DNA of 64,000 nucleotides from Desulfomonile tiedjei (GTDB lineage: Bacteria; Desulfobacterota; Desulfomonilia; Desulfomonilales; Desulfomonilaceae), in NCBI GenBank assembly GCA_016218715.1, contig JACRDG010000002.1, forward strand, positions 25,131 through 89,130, given 5' to 3'. The position numbers were made by a program, and so were the translations under genes. A model generated the notes under the pieces. That model did not search any database. It had not been told where the DNA came from and saw only the letters and a list, made by a program, of their open reading frames with translations. Below, one piece after another: positions 18,628 to 27,178 of this stretch. The stretch's first letter is position 1; each line of letters begins with the position of its first letter.

Positions 18628-18699
18628 CGTCATTCCGGCGAAGGCCGGAATCCAGTTTCTTCAACGCCTTCTGGACTCCGGTCTCAGCCGGGGTGACGT
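18628..18699. repeat. CGTCATTCCGGC-type inverted repeat (copy 2)
   Basis: CGTCATTCCGGCGAAGGCCG and TCTCAGCCGGGGTGACG form the arms. It lies between tupA and tupB, where it could reduce read-through from tupA so that the binding protein is made in excess. Confidence 0.8.
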
Positions 18700-18837
18700 C
18701 GCCACACTTGAGGCAAATAGCTGCTATCACAACTGATTTCACTGGAAGCTGCCACCTATGCCTCTAGTACGGCCAGCCACTCGGACCTCGCTGCCCGTGC
18801 TCGATCGAGGAGAGCGTCGCGGCCGGCCTCGGCCGGC

Positions 18838-19647
18838 TCATTTAGTCGCATCGGGAAAGAAGAGCTGTTTTCCACCCTGTTTGAAGCCCGCTATGATGCC
18901 TTGGCCTTCGGGGCCCGTCACGTACTCGATGAACTTCATCGCCAGGTCATACTGGGCATGGAGATGTTTCTTCGGGTTGACGGCAATGATTCCATAAGGG
19001 TTGAAGAGCGCTTTGTCGCCCTGGCTCACAATCACCAGGTCGATCTTGGGCTCGAACGCGATGAACGTCCCTCGGTCCGCGAGCGCGTATCCCTGCTTGT
19101 TAAAAGCCATTTGAAGCACAGCTCCCATTCCGACCCCTGCTTCGACATACCACGGCCCGCTGGGCTTTATTTCGGCCGCCTTCCAGAGCTCTTTTTCCTT
19201 CTGGTGAGTCCCGGATTCGTCCGCACGAGAGATGAAGGGCGCTTTCCCCTCGGCCAGGCGTTTGAAGGCATCCACCGCGGTCTTAGCGTCCTTTAACCCC
19301 GCGGGATCGCTCTTGGGGCCGACAACAACGTAATCGTTGTACATGACATCTCTGCGATTGACCCCGAACCCGTTCGCGACAAACGCATCCTCTAGGGGTC
19401 TGGCATGGACGAACACGACGTCCACATCGCCGTTCTCGCCGAGCTTCAAGGCTTTACCCGTCCCGACGGAGATAACATCGACCTTCACGTTGTTTGCCTT
19501 CTCAAACGGCGGCAGCAATACCGCTAACAGCCCTGAGGCTTCCGTACTTGTCGTGGTGCTCATCCGAAGATGCGTCTGCGCATGAGCTGCGAGAGCCACG
19601 GTCAGAAACACGGCCAGCATGGCTCCAGCGACGAAGAATTTTCTCAT
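18838..19647 (-). CDS. tupA: Tungstate-binding periplasmic protein TupA
   Basis: 269 residues with a signal peptide (MRKFFVAGAMLAVFLTVALA, cleavage after AHA). The mature start LRMSTTTSTEASGLL carries the TTTS oxyanion motif of TupA/WtpA-type proteins, and SRADESGTHQKE is the second conserved anion-binding loop. It captures tungstate for TupBC. Tungsten is used by formate dehydrogenases and aldehyde oxidoreductases of anaerobes, consistent with fdhE at the window end. The start has AGGAGG nearby. Its first 100 bases are part of a segment duplicated at 20147-20408. Confidence 0.9.
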   Translation of the reverse strand: MRKFFVAGAMLAVFLTVALAAHAQTHLRMSTTTSTEASGLLAVLLPPFEKANNVKVDVISVGTGKALKLGENGDVDVVFVHARPLEDAFVANGFGVNRRDVMYNDYVVVGPKSDPAGLKDAKTAVDAFKRLAEGKAPFISRADESGTHQKEKELWKAAEIKPSGPWYVEAGVGMGAVLQMAFNKQGYALADRGTFIAFEPKIDLVIVSQGDKALFNPYGIIAVNPKKHLHAQYDLAMKFIEYVTGPEGQGIIAGFKQGGKQLFFPDATK

Positions 19648-19804
19648 CGATAACCTCCTCTATTTCAGCCGGGCATGGCCAATGATTGGCATATCTCTCT
19701 CATTGCCCGGCGTATGCGGCGGCGGCGGTTTAGGCCTGATCGGGTCGTGGCATGGGAAGCCAGACGGTGAACAGGGTTCCTTCCTCGTCCGATTTCACGG
19801 AAAT
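19543..19804. repeat. Direct repeat, copy 1 (tupA 5' end plus kinase 3' remnant)
   Basis: About 262 bases that recur at 20147-20408, offset by 604. This copy contains the intact tupA start and a truncated copy of the sensor kinase C terminus. Identity is high but imperfect, with scattered substitutions. Confidence 0.88.
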
Positions 19805-20146
19805 GGAATTCTCCTGTCCGAAATGACATAACTCCCCTGACAGGTCAAGCCCCATTTTTTCCCCGGGGTTCGCTATTCCGATATCACCCGGTAATTAAAT
19901 CAGCGGTTCCATGAGGCACGGTGGTGGGTTCGGCTCCCGCACGGTGAACTGATCCCAAATTCGCGACTAAACAAGTGGTACTGCGGGTGGGCGTTCCTGG
20001 GAGGTCTCCGGAGCGCACTCAGGCTGTGCCGTCCGTAGCGGAGGAGACCTCCCAGGAGAAGCCCTTGGTAGGCTCCTCGAATATTACCGGTTATAAAGCG
20101 AATGAGTGAGAAGCAGCTATCCGCCTGAGATCATTCAGCGGCTTAA
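19805..20146. other. Spacer between the two direct repeats, with a 14-bp hairpin
   Basis: No gene. CCTGGGAGGTCTCC (19996-20009) and GGAGACCTCCCAGG (20043-20056) form a perfect 14-bp stem around a 33-base loop. Its position upstream of tupA would allow an RNA element, but it does not match a riboswitch I can recall. Confidence 0.5.
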
Positions 20147-20408
20147 GTACTTGTGGTGGTACTCATCTGAAGATGCGTCCGGGCATGGGCAGCGAGGGCG
20201 ACGGTCATAACCACGGCCGGCATGGCCCCAGCGAAGAAGAACTTTCTCATCGATAACCGTCACTATCTCAGCCGGGCGCGGCCAACGATTGGCATATCGC
20301 TCTCATTGCCCGGCGTATGCGGCCGCGGCGGTTTATGCCTGATCGGGCCGTGGCATGGGGAGCCAGACGGTGAACAGGGTCCCTTCCTCGTCCGATTTCA
20401 CGGAAACT
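20147..20408. repeat. Direct repeat, copy 2 (kinase 3' end plus tupA 5' remnant)
   Basis: This is the mirror situation of copy 1: the kinase C terminus and stop (20333) are intact, while the tupA signal-peptide start is a remnant. A hairpin based on GCCGGGCAAT and GCGCCCGGC lies between them in both copies. Confidence 0.88.
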
Positions 20409-22570
20409 GAGCCTTCGTGGTCCTCGATGATCCTCTTGGCCAGCGTCAGGCCTATCCCCGTCCCGTAATCCTTCGTCGTATAAAACGGGCTGAAAATCTT
20501 GTGCAAGTCTTCCGGCGGGATGACTTTACCGAAGTTTCGGATTTTCAGCTCAAAAAACGTTTCCCACTCGAGTCCTCCCGTTTCGGAAGCCTTCCCGCTC
20601 GGGATCGATGCCCCGCTCTCGACATAGATCGCTGCGCCGGGAGGTGAGGCCTCCACGGCGTTGGAAACGAGATTGCGAACCACCTGCTCGAACCGGTCCG
20701 GGTCCAGCAGTATTTCGCCGACCTCGGTACCGAGGACCGTCTCGAGCGTGATCCCTTTGTCCTTCATCCTTCCCTGGTATGCGTTGAGAACCCCTTCGAT
20801 GATCCGGTTGGGATCGCACTTTTCCAGTCTGAGACTCTCGTGCCTCGTAAACTCGATAAGGTTTACCAGGATCCGTTCCAGTCGCTGCACTTCCGAGACC
20901 ATGATCCGGCAGTACTGTCGCTGGTCGAATGCAAGGAGGGGTTCCCCGGCGTCCATTTGGCGGGCCATTCGCCGTGCGAAGCCACCGATAATGGCGAGCG
21001 GTTGTCTTAGCTCATGCGCCACTTCCGCAGTATGATCAGCTATTGCCTTCGCTTTCCCCGACTGAACAATGTGCTCGTACAGGTCGTCGATGATTCTGAT
21101 TTTCTCCAGGAGCTCTTCTCGAGAGTTGTTGACTTCCTGTTCCAGCTTCTTCCTTCGGGTGATGTCGCGGATCACTCCTTCAAACCGAACAGGGCCCGTC
21201 TCATCCTGCCGAAAGGCCTTGCATCGAATTCTGGCCCATTTCTCGCCACCCCGTGCGTCCACGAGGCCGACCTCCTCATCCCAGATCATATCCAGACTCA
21301 TACTGAGGAGCCCGTCAATCTTCGGCTTATACTCAGGCGCCACGTAGTCCTTCAGCGGTTGCTCAAGGACCTCCTGGACTGGACACTCGAAAAGCTTCTC
21401 CACCTGGATGTTGGTATAGGTGAGGCGGCCGTCGGCATCCATGAGGAAAATGACATCCGGGACCTCTTCAAGCAGGACGCGGTATCGCCGTTCGGAATCC
21501 CGCAGCCACTGTTCGACGCGTCGGCGTTCGGCCAATTCTCTCTGGAGACTCTCGGTGCTCTCCAGGACCTGCCGTTCCAACTCACCGGCATGGATGATCA
21601 GTTTGCCCGCCAAAGGACGTACTGACAACACCACGGCAAAAGTGCCTATGAGGATCAACCCGAGTATCAGCTGTGCGGTCGCAATGATCTGGCGATTGAC
21701 CGGCGCATAGAGTTCGTCCTCGTTCATTCGTACGACGATACCCCACTGGCCGCCCCGGATCGGCCCGTAGGCCATCACCTGTCTGCCGTCCCGACCGTTT
21801 TCCGAAACGAGCAGTCCGGACTGTTTCAGCGCCGCCTTCTCCATAGCCTGGCCGAGCGGGCTTGCTTTCGCCACGGTGCGCGCGACGGTGCCCGAGTCGT
21901 CTCGGAACGGGAATACCAGATCGACTCGGTCCGCGTGCACCACCCCCAGAACCGTGTCACCGGTCTGTCCCAGTCCTGTGGCATCGGAAACGATACGGTG
22001 CAGGTGGTAAAGTCTGAAAAGGATTAAATCGGTTCCGAATCGCGTCCCTTTCCTGTCCCGAATTGGAGCCGCCACGACCAGATACGGCCGTCTGCCCAGC
22101 GTGATGGGGTCCAAGAACGTCTCTTCCCGCATGTTGTCCAAGCGGCCCTGCCAGGCTTCCGATGGTATTTCCAGGCCTAGCTCCAAAACGGGGGTGCCGT
22201 GCGCGTCCAACCGCGTGATCCCCCAAACTTCATGAGAATATGCGATGGCGTCGGAAAGGTCGATGCTGCTAACCCGCGCGAGTTCAGTGAGATCGAGTTG
22301 GCCCTCATTGTATGCCTGAAGTCTTTCTCTCGGAACGGTACGGCTGGCAATCTGGCCTGCGACATCCTTGGCCCGGGTGAGATACTCTTCTACCGCCGCG
22401 GTCTTCGTATTCAACGCGAGAACGAGGTTTCGCGCCTCTTCCTTGCGGAGGTACTCGTAGAGCGGGACAATGCTTGCTACCGCGACGATGACTCCTACGA
22501 GCAGGATTCCGACCGCGGATGATATGACGATGGATCGTTGCAGTTGTTTCGCGCGACTATCCGCACCCAT
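20333..22570 (-). CDS. Membrane sensor histidine kinase with extracytoplasmic sensor and PAS domain
   Basis: 745 residues. Two membrane helices near 15-38 and 300-320 enclose a double-Cache-like sensor region with RRPYLVVAAPIRDRKG and GGQWGIVVRMNEDEL. After a short coiled segment comes a PAS domain (about 365-480, ERRYRVLLEEVPDVIFLMDA). The HisKA domain has His519 in AEVAHELRQPLAIIGG, and the ATPase domain shows NLVSNAVEAS (N box), KIFSPFYTTK and GTGIGLTLAKRI. No response regulator is adjacent. Its downstream end is duplicated next to tupA, so it was originally directly upstream of tupA. Ligand unknown. Confidence 0.92.
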   Translation of the reverse strand: MGADSRAKQLQRSIVISSAVGILLVGVIVAVASIVPLYEYLRKEEARNLVLALNTKTAAVEEYLTRAKDVAGQIASRTVPRERLQAYNEGQLDLTELARVSSIDLSDAIAYSHEVWGITRLDAHGTPVLELGLEIPSEAWQGRLDNMREETFLDPITLGRRPYLVVAAPIRDRKGTRFGTDLILFRLYHLHRIVSDATGLGQTGDTVLGVVHADRVDLVFPFRDDSGTVARTVAKASPLGQAMEKAALKQSGLLVSENGRDGRQVMAYGPIRGGQWGIVVRMNEDELYAPVNRQIIATAQLILGLILIGTFAVVLSVRPLAGKLIIHAGELERQVLESTESLQRELAERRRVEQWLRDSERRYRVLLEEVPDVIFLMDADGRLTYTNIQVEKLFECPVQEVLEQPLKDYVAPEYKPKIDGLLSMSLDMIWDEEVGLVDARGGEKWARIRCKAFRQDETGPVRFEGVIRDITRRKKLEQEVNNSREELLEKIRIIDDLYEHIVQSGKAKAIADHTAEVAHELRQPLAIIGGFARRMARQMDAGEPLLAFDQRQYCRIMVSEVQRLERILVNLIEFTRHESLRLEKCDPNRIIEGVLNAYQGRMKDKGITLETVLGTEVGEILLDPDRFEQVVRNLVSNAVEASPPGAAIYVESGASIPSGKASETGGLEWETFFELKIRNFGKVIPPEDLHKIFSPFYTTKDYGTGIGLTLAKRIIEDHEGSVSVKSDEEGTLFTVWLPMPRPDQA

Positions 22571-22615
22571 GTCTGGGCTTCTCCATCCTACGGGGCGAGT
22601 TCTTCGGCGCGGTCT

Positions 22616-23290
22616 TCAACGCTTTTCGTAGGGCTTCAGGAACTCGACCAAGTCCCGGCGCCCCATGGAAGCAGCCCACATGAGAGCGGTCCAGCCGTTC
22701 CTGTCCGTAGCAGACACGTCTGCGCCGGCTTCGACGAGTATCTTGACGAGGCCTGGATAATATTCTGCTGTGGCAATAATCAGTGGGGTGGCTCCATATT
22801 GATCTCGCGCTTCCAGGTCTGCGCCCTTCTGGAGGAGCTCTCTGACCACGTCAGTGTATCCGCGGCGGCAGGCGCGCTCGAGAGGGGTCCAGGCGAAGTC
22901 GTCCTTGACGTTGACATCCGCTCCGTGGGCGAGCAGCAGGCGTACCACTTCCACGTGCCCGCGACGGCATGCCTTCATCAATGAGGTCGCGCCGTACTGG
23001 TCTTTGGCCTCCGCATCCGCCCCGTCGCGCAGAAGCCGTTCAACCACCTCAGGGTAGTTCATGGAAGCAGCCCAGAGCAAAGCCGTCCATCCGGACGTGG
23101 TCCTGGCGTTGACGTGAGCCCCCTTGGCCAGAAGCGCCTTCACCATCTCGGCTCTCCCTTCGGAACTGGCCAGGATCAGAGGAGTGTACCCGTATTCATC
23201 CGCCACATTGGGATCAACGCCCTTGGCCAGAAGCGACTCGACTTTGGCCAGGTCCCCCTCTCCAACAGCTTTCAAAAGCTTGTTCTTCAT
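22616..23290 (-). CDS. Ankyrin-repeat protein
   Basis: 224 residues from the ATG at 23290 (MKNKLLKAVGEGDLAKVESL), the first start that fits the repeat register. An upstream in-frame ATG would add 31 unrelated residues. About six ankyrin repeats follow (YGYTPLILASSEGRAEMVKA, GWTALLWAASMNYPEVVERL and so on) up to the C terminus. No signal peptide is present, so a cytoplasmic binding scaffold is likely. It lies close behind the kinase start (45 bases) on the same strand, so co-transcription is possible. Partner unknown. Confidence 0.9.
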   Translation of the reverse strand: MKNKLLKAVGEGDLAKVESLLAKGVDPNVADEYGYTPLILASSEGRAEMVKALLAKGAHVNARTTSGWTALLWAASMNYPEVVERLLRDGADAEAKDQYGATSLMKACRRGHVEVVRLLLAHGADVNVKDDFAWTPLERACRRGYTDVVRELLQKGADLEARDQYGATPLIIATAEYYPGLVKILVEAGADVSATDRNGWTALMWAASMGRRDLVEFLKPYEKR

Positions 23291-23705
23291 GGTGGTCCGT
23301 TCCTTATCGGCTGGAAGTCCGGACAGGAACAGCTCGTGCCCGGAAGGGACTCGGCCACGCAAAAGGCCGCGGTCATAAATCATAGCATTAATCGGTCAAA
23401 CGTGGAATCCCCGGCTCGTCCTTACCTCAGGAAAGGTACCGTTGCGAGCCCCTTCCCTCGGGGCATGAACCCCTCACCCGTTATCTCAGGGCCTGTGGAC
23501 AATCTTTCAGCGAATTCACGCGTGTGACCGTGCGTCGGGATCAGGCACAACAACCAAAGTACATCATTCCAGGGGCACGGGATTGTCAAGACAAATCCCC
23601 AGCTTGTCTTCCCGGATCATTCGCCTTGACAAGGGCAGGCGTTCCGGCTAGGATTCCGCGCTGTTCTATGTTGTTTCAACCTATTGATTTTGCAGGAGGT
23701 AGAAG
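23291..23705 (+). promoter_or_regulatory. Divergent intergenic region with the HU promoter
   Basis: A 415-base gap without genes. TTGACA (23626-23631), a 17-base spacer and TAGGAT (23649-23654) make a strong promoter about 50 bases before the HU gene. Confidence 0.7.
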
Positions 23706-23984
23706 ATGACGAAAGCAGATCTCGTGTCCCGGATGGCCAAAGACGCCGGAATTTCCCAGAAGGCGGCCGATGCGGCCCTCACAGCCATAGTAGGAGCAAT
23801 TCACCAGGTCCTAAAGGGTTCCGAAGGCCAAGTCCGCATTGCTGACCTTGGAACGTTCAAAACGTCCAAGCGCAGCGCCCGGATCGGTGTAAACCCGAGA
23901 TCGGGCGCCAAGATCACGATCCCCGCGACGGTCGTCCCGACTTTCTCGGCAGCCAAAGCCTTGAAGGATTCGGCCAAGGGATGA
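23706..23984 (+). CDS. hup: HU-family DNA-binding protein
   Basis: 92 residues, the usual HU length. The protein starts MTKADLVSRMAKDAGISQKA, has the GSEGQVRIADLGTFKTSKR saddle, and carries the DNA-arm signature with GVNPRSGAKITIPA. HU dimers bend and compact DNA. A consensus promoter lies upstream and the start follows GCAGGAGG. The gene stands alone. Confidence 0.95.
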   Translation: MTKADLVSRMAKDAGISQKAADAALTAIVGAIHQVLKGSEGQVRIADLGTFKTSKRSARIGVNPRSGAKITIPATVVPTFSAAKALKDSAKG

Positions 23985-24101
23985 TCGTGACGATCGAATA
24001 ATAGGACAGCGCCGGATGACCGAGATGGCGGGAACGATGTCGCCCGGATCGGATACGTTCCGGGCGGGGCACCGCCCTTTCTCGAAGCGGAGGTCCGGAA
24101 G

Positions 24102-24305
24102 ATGACGACGCGGGAAGACGGAAACGAGAGGAAGAAGGTTTCACCCGCGTCAGTCGGGGCATCCAGCGGTCCGCTGAGGATGATCACCGACGAAGGAAAA
24201 CTGTTTGTGACGGGTTTCGGTCTCTGGATCGAGGTGCCGAACGAAGACGAAGGGCTACGTTTGATAGCGGAACTCGAAGACCAGGGTTACCGAATCTGCT
24301 ACTGA
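24102..24305 (+). CDS. Small hypothetical protein
   Basis: 67 residues with ATG preceded by GGAGGTCCGGAAG. The C-terminal half (LFVTGFGLWIEVPNEDEG then LRLIAELEDQGYRICY) reads like a compact alpha/beta fold; the N-terminal 25 residues are charged and probably disordered. It lies 117 bases after HU on the same strand. No family is recognised. The good ribosome-binding site and protein-like composition support it as a gene. Confidence 0.5.
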   Translation: MTTREDGNERKKVSPASVGASSGPLRMITDEGKLFVTGFGLWIEVPNEDEGLRLIAELEDQGYRICY

Positions 24306-24460
24306 CCCGGCAGTTTCTCGGACACCATCACGGACCCTGCAGTCAGAGGCGCCTCCCGTGGTGGATACGACGACGCGGCCATGACGCTGCACTGTGAACG
24401 GCCCCCCCAAGTACCCTGGGGCAATGCCTTTCGCTTCCGCCTCGTCAGGAGAACGCAGCA

Positions 24461-25084
24461 TCAGTCCTCAAAGGATCGGGCATAACCCCCTTCGGAGCTG
24501 TCCTCTCTCCATGTGCCGGTCCTCAGTGTCTGATCTTCTTTCATCTTCTCATACTGATCGTACTCTTCCTGGCAACGAACGCACAATCGTGCCGCGGGGA
24601 AGAGTCTGAGACGCTGTTCCGGTATCGGCTCCCCGCATTCTTCGCACGTGCCGTACTCTCCGTGCCTGAGTCTGTCGAGCGCGTCCTCTATTTCTTTGAT
24701 TTGTCTATGCTTCCTCATTGAGATACGCGCGTCCAAATCACGGGAGATTTCGCCGGTGGCCAAATCTATTTCATCGCCTTTTTCGATGGCGTCTATACTT
24801 CTCCCCACGTTCATGGAGACGAGTTGCTCCAAGAGCACCTGCTTGGGATTAAACACTCCGGAGCGGTCCACTGCTGGTTTCTTCACTTCCGGAACGGGCG
24901 CTGCCAAGGTCTCGCGGTGAGCCTCTTGCGCGGCGATTCGCTCGAGGGTCTCCGGATCCTTGATGCGGTAGAGGTTCTTTCCATCCTCGACTTTTCGTTC
25001 AATATGGCCTTTCTGAACCTTGCCCCGCACGCTATTGGGAACAATGCCCAGCGCTGCCGCTACCTCTTCGCGAGTCATCCACAT
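24461..25084 (-). CDS. HTH domain fused to a DksA/TraR-type zinc finger
   Basis: 207 residues from the ATG at 25084, chosen because AAGGAG lies nine bases before it; the longer frame to 25288 has no such site. Residues 3-55 (MTREEVAAALGIVPNSVRGK) look like a MerR/excisionase-type helix-turn-helix with a wing. The middle is a helical segment. The C-terminal DksA/TraR region has the four-cysteine finger CEECGEPIPEQRL...LCVRCQ. Ordinary DksA proteins bind RNA polymerase through the secondary channel and lack an HTH domain. A DNA-targeted RNA polymerase modulator is an inference. Confidence 0.8.
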   Translation of the reverse strand: MWMTREEVAAALGIVPNSVRGKVQKGHIERKVEDGKNLYRIKDPETLERIAAQEAHRETLAAPVPEVKKPAVDRSGVFNPKQVLLEQLVSMNVGRSIDAIEKGDEIDLATGEISRDLDARISMRKHRQIKEIEDALDRLRHGEYGTCEECGEPIPEQRLRLFPAARLCVRCQEEYDQYEKMKEDQTLRTGTWREDSSEGGYARSFED

Positions 25085-25504
25085 GATCCAGCACTCCTTG
25101 TTGAAAGTTTCCGCCCGCGTTAGATAATCATTCAACGCCGGGTAGGCAAGACCCCTGGAGACTTTCAGCAAACTTTCTTCAAGCGCTGCCGCGTCTCGGG
25201 ACCGGCTCGAGAAATCCGGTGAGACACTGAGTGCCGCCACGTCGCAGAGCACCGAGCCGTTGGGCCAGTCTAGCCGTTCAATTGCCACTCGCCGCCAGGA
25301 AATCCAGATACCGCGGCATGTGGGGCCAAGATGCTACCTTGCCTCTCATCGACTGTCAAGTATTTTGTCGGCCAGCGCGTGACTCTGCAGGTCCATGGAA
25401 TCAATCGTTGAGAAGTTTGTTACGGTTATGCCAAAATATGGTTGATATTTTAGGGTATTCGAGATAAGGTGATCTTGACAAATTCCGTTGCGTGGAGAGA
25501 ACGG

Positions 25505-26032
25505 ATGAGAAGCAGCCTTCTGCTCTGTCTCCTGTTGGCAAGTATGACGATGGTTCACTCGGTTTACGGCGAGCCGGCTCAGCAGCCGACCTCTTCGCCG
25601 GCCGTTGCGCCTCAGCCGCGCGTGACGCCTTATGTCCCGGGTGCAGCGCCCTATGTCTCGGGTGCGGCTTCGAACGTCGCTCCCGCGATGCAGCCCGAAC
25701 GACCTTATCCCACCCAGCCGCGCGCCGCACAACCTGAGGCCCGATTCACCGGTCCTGACGTTCCGTACTATCCGTACCCGCCTTACCATAATCCTTATTA
25801 TGAAGAGTACGCCCGCAACAACTCCATGGCTGAGAGCATCGATCGGCTCCGAAACTGGTCGTCAGACGTGTGGGATCGCGTCTCCGACGTGGTGACTAAC
25901 CGTTTCTACCCGACCAGGCCTGCGGCCCAGGGGAGTTCCACGGCGGGAGAACGAGGCCTTCCCGCGCCTACAGGCTATTACCGGGGAGACCAACCTGTTC
26001 AGCCTGCACCCACTGCGCCGATCCCACGATAG
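25505..26032 (+). CDS. Secreted proline/tyrosine-rich protein of unknown function
   Basis: 175 residues from the ATG at 25505, which follows GGAGAGAACGG. Signal peptide MRSSLLLCLLLASMTMVHSV with cleavage after VYG. The mature part is Pro/Ala/Gln-rich (residues 22-80), then Tyr/Pro-rich (VPYYPYPPYHNPYYEEYA), and has a short helical stretch MAESIDRLRNWSSDVWDRVS. Probably disordered and periplasmic or surface-exposed. No family recognised. Confidence 0.7.
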   Translation: MRSSLLLCLLLASMTMVHSVYGEPAQQPTSSPAVAPQPRVTPYVPGAAPYVSGAASNVAPAMQPERPYPTQPRAAQPEARFTGPDVPYYPYPPYHNPYYEEYARNNSMAESIDRLRNWSSDVWDRVSDVVTNRFYPTRPAAQGSSTAGERGLPAPTGYYRGDQPVQPAPTAPIPR

Positions 26033-26350
26033 TCCACCGGCGAGCGTCCGGCACGCGCCAGGTTTCTCGAACCGAGGAGTCCGGTCTTGGGACTTCGATC
26101 ATCGACGGCTCATTTAGACTCGTTCTAGAAGAGTGCCGAGCCTTCTCTAGCGCGGCACGCTTCGAGCATTCGCGGCTGCGGTTTGGGATTGACAGCGTCG
26201 CCAAAACACTTCAGATTATGAATTCGCCTCAACTGCTTCGTGTTCGCGGGGAAAGCCCCTGCAACACAGCGCGGGCACGGGCAGGGAAATAGCCGCTACG
26301 CGCGACCGGAGTTCGTCCGCACGATCCCGCTTCAGCAGAACGAAAGTCCC
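26033..26350. other. Short intergenic stretch, nothing identified
   Basis: 318 bases between the proline-rich protein and pcm. A small frame could extend the pcm N terminus, but it lacks homology-like sequence. No clear promoter or hairpin seen. Confidence 0.5.
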
Positions 26351-26998
26351 ATGATCGATTACGCGAGCGCCAGAAAAGCGATGGTCGACAGGCAACTCAA
26401 GGCTCGAGGCATCAGGGATGACCGGGTCCTGGCTGCGATGATGGACGTTCCGCGACACCTTTTTGTCGAGGAGCCTCTGGGGCGGGAGGCGTACGATGAT
26501 AACCCCCTCCCGATAGGTGAAGGTCAAACGATCAGTCAACCGTACATGGTGGCGATCATGACCGAGCTCCTCGAGCTGGAAGGCAATGAAAAGGTACTCG
26601 AAATTGGCACCGGCTCCGGGTACCAGGCTGCGGTGCTCAGTAGGTTGTGTCAATGGATCTACACCATCGAACGCCTGGAGCGTCTTTCCAGTAGGGCAAA
26701 GCGGACCCTTGAGCTTTGCGGCTATCGAAACGTGACACTCCTCGTTGGCGACGGAACCGAGGGCTGGCCCGCAGAAGCACCGTATGACGCGATAATCGTT
26801 ACCGCGGGAGCGCCGGGCGTTCCAGAAACCCTCGTGGATCAGCTTCGTCTGGGAGGAAGGCTTGTCATACCGGTCGGCGACCGTTTTACCCAAACACTCA
26901 AGCGCGTGACCAGGAGACAGGGGTATACGACATCAGAAGAGCACACCGGATGCCGCTTCGTCGACCTTGTGGGCAGGCACGGCTGGACCGAGCGCTAG
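26351..26998 (+). CDS. pcm: Protein-L-isoaspartate O-methyltransferase
   Basis: 215 residues from the ATG at 26351, the usual length for the family. It has the PCMT signature PRHLFVEEP followed by [20 protein letters not shown], and the SAM-binding [18 protein letters not shown], with GDGTEGWP and [14 protein letters not shown] further on. The enzyme methylates isoaspartyl residues in aged proteins to start their repair. The ribosome-binding site is weak. Its TAG stop coincides with the tip of a modular repeat. Confidence 0.94.
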   Translation: MIDYASARKAMVDRQLKARGIRDDRVLAAMMDVPRHLFVEEPLGREAYDDNPLPIGEGQTISQPYMVAIMTELLELEGNEKVLEIGTGSGYQAAVLSRLCQWIYTIERLERLSSRAKRTLELCGYRNVTLLVGDGTEGWPAEAPYDAIIVTAGAPGVPETLVDQLRLGGRLVIPVGDRFTQTLKRVTRRQGYTTSEEHTGCRFVDLVGRHGWTER

Positions 26999-27070
26999 GT
27001 ACACCATTTCACAAATACGGGCGCGTATTCCTGTAGGGCACGGTTTCCGTGTGTCGCCGTGGCTTCACTG
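26997..27070. repeat. Modular repeat, half copy abutting the pcm stop
   Basis: AGGTACACCATTTCACAAAT followed by ACGGGCGCGTATTCCTGTAG matches the left end of the dispersed element. A degenerate CGTCATTCC-like palindrome (CCGGATGCCGGCCTCGGACG, GGCATGACGG) follows at about 27086-27115. Confidence 0.65.
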
Positions 27071-27178
27071 ACTGATCTGAAAACCCCGGATGCCGGCCTC
27101 GGACGGCATGACGGTGAAGGCCGTCTCGGCCGCATGGCATCGGTTTCGCGGTCTTCGTACCGTTAACAGGCATTTAGC

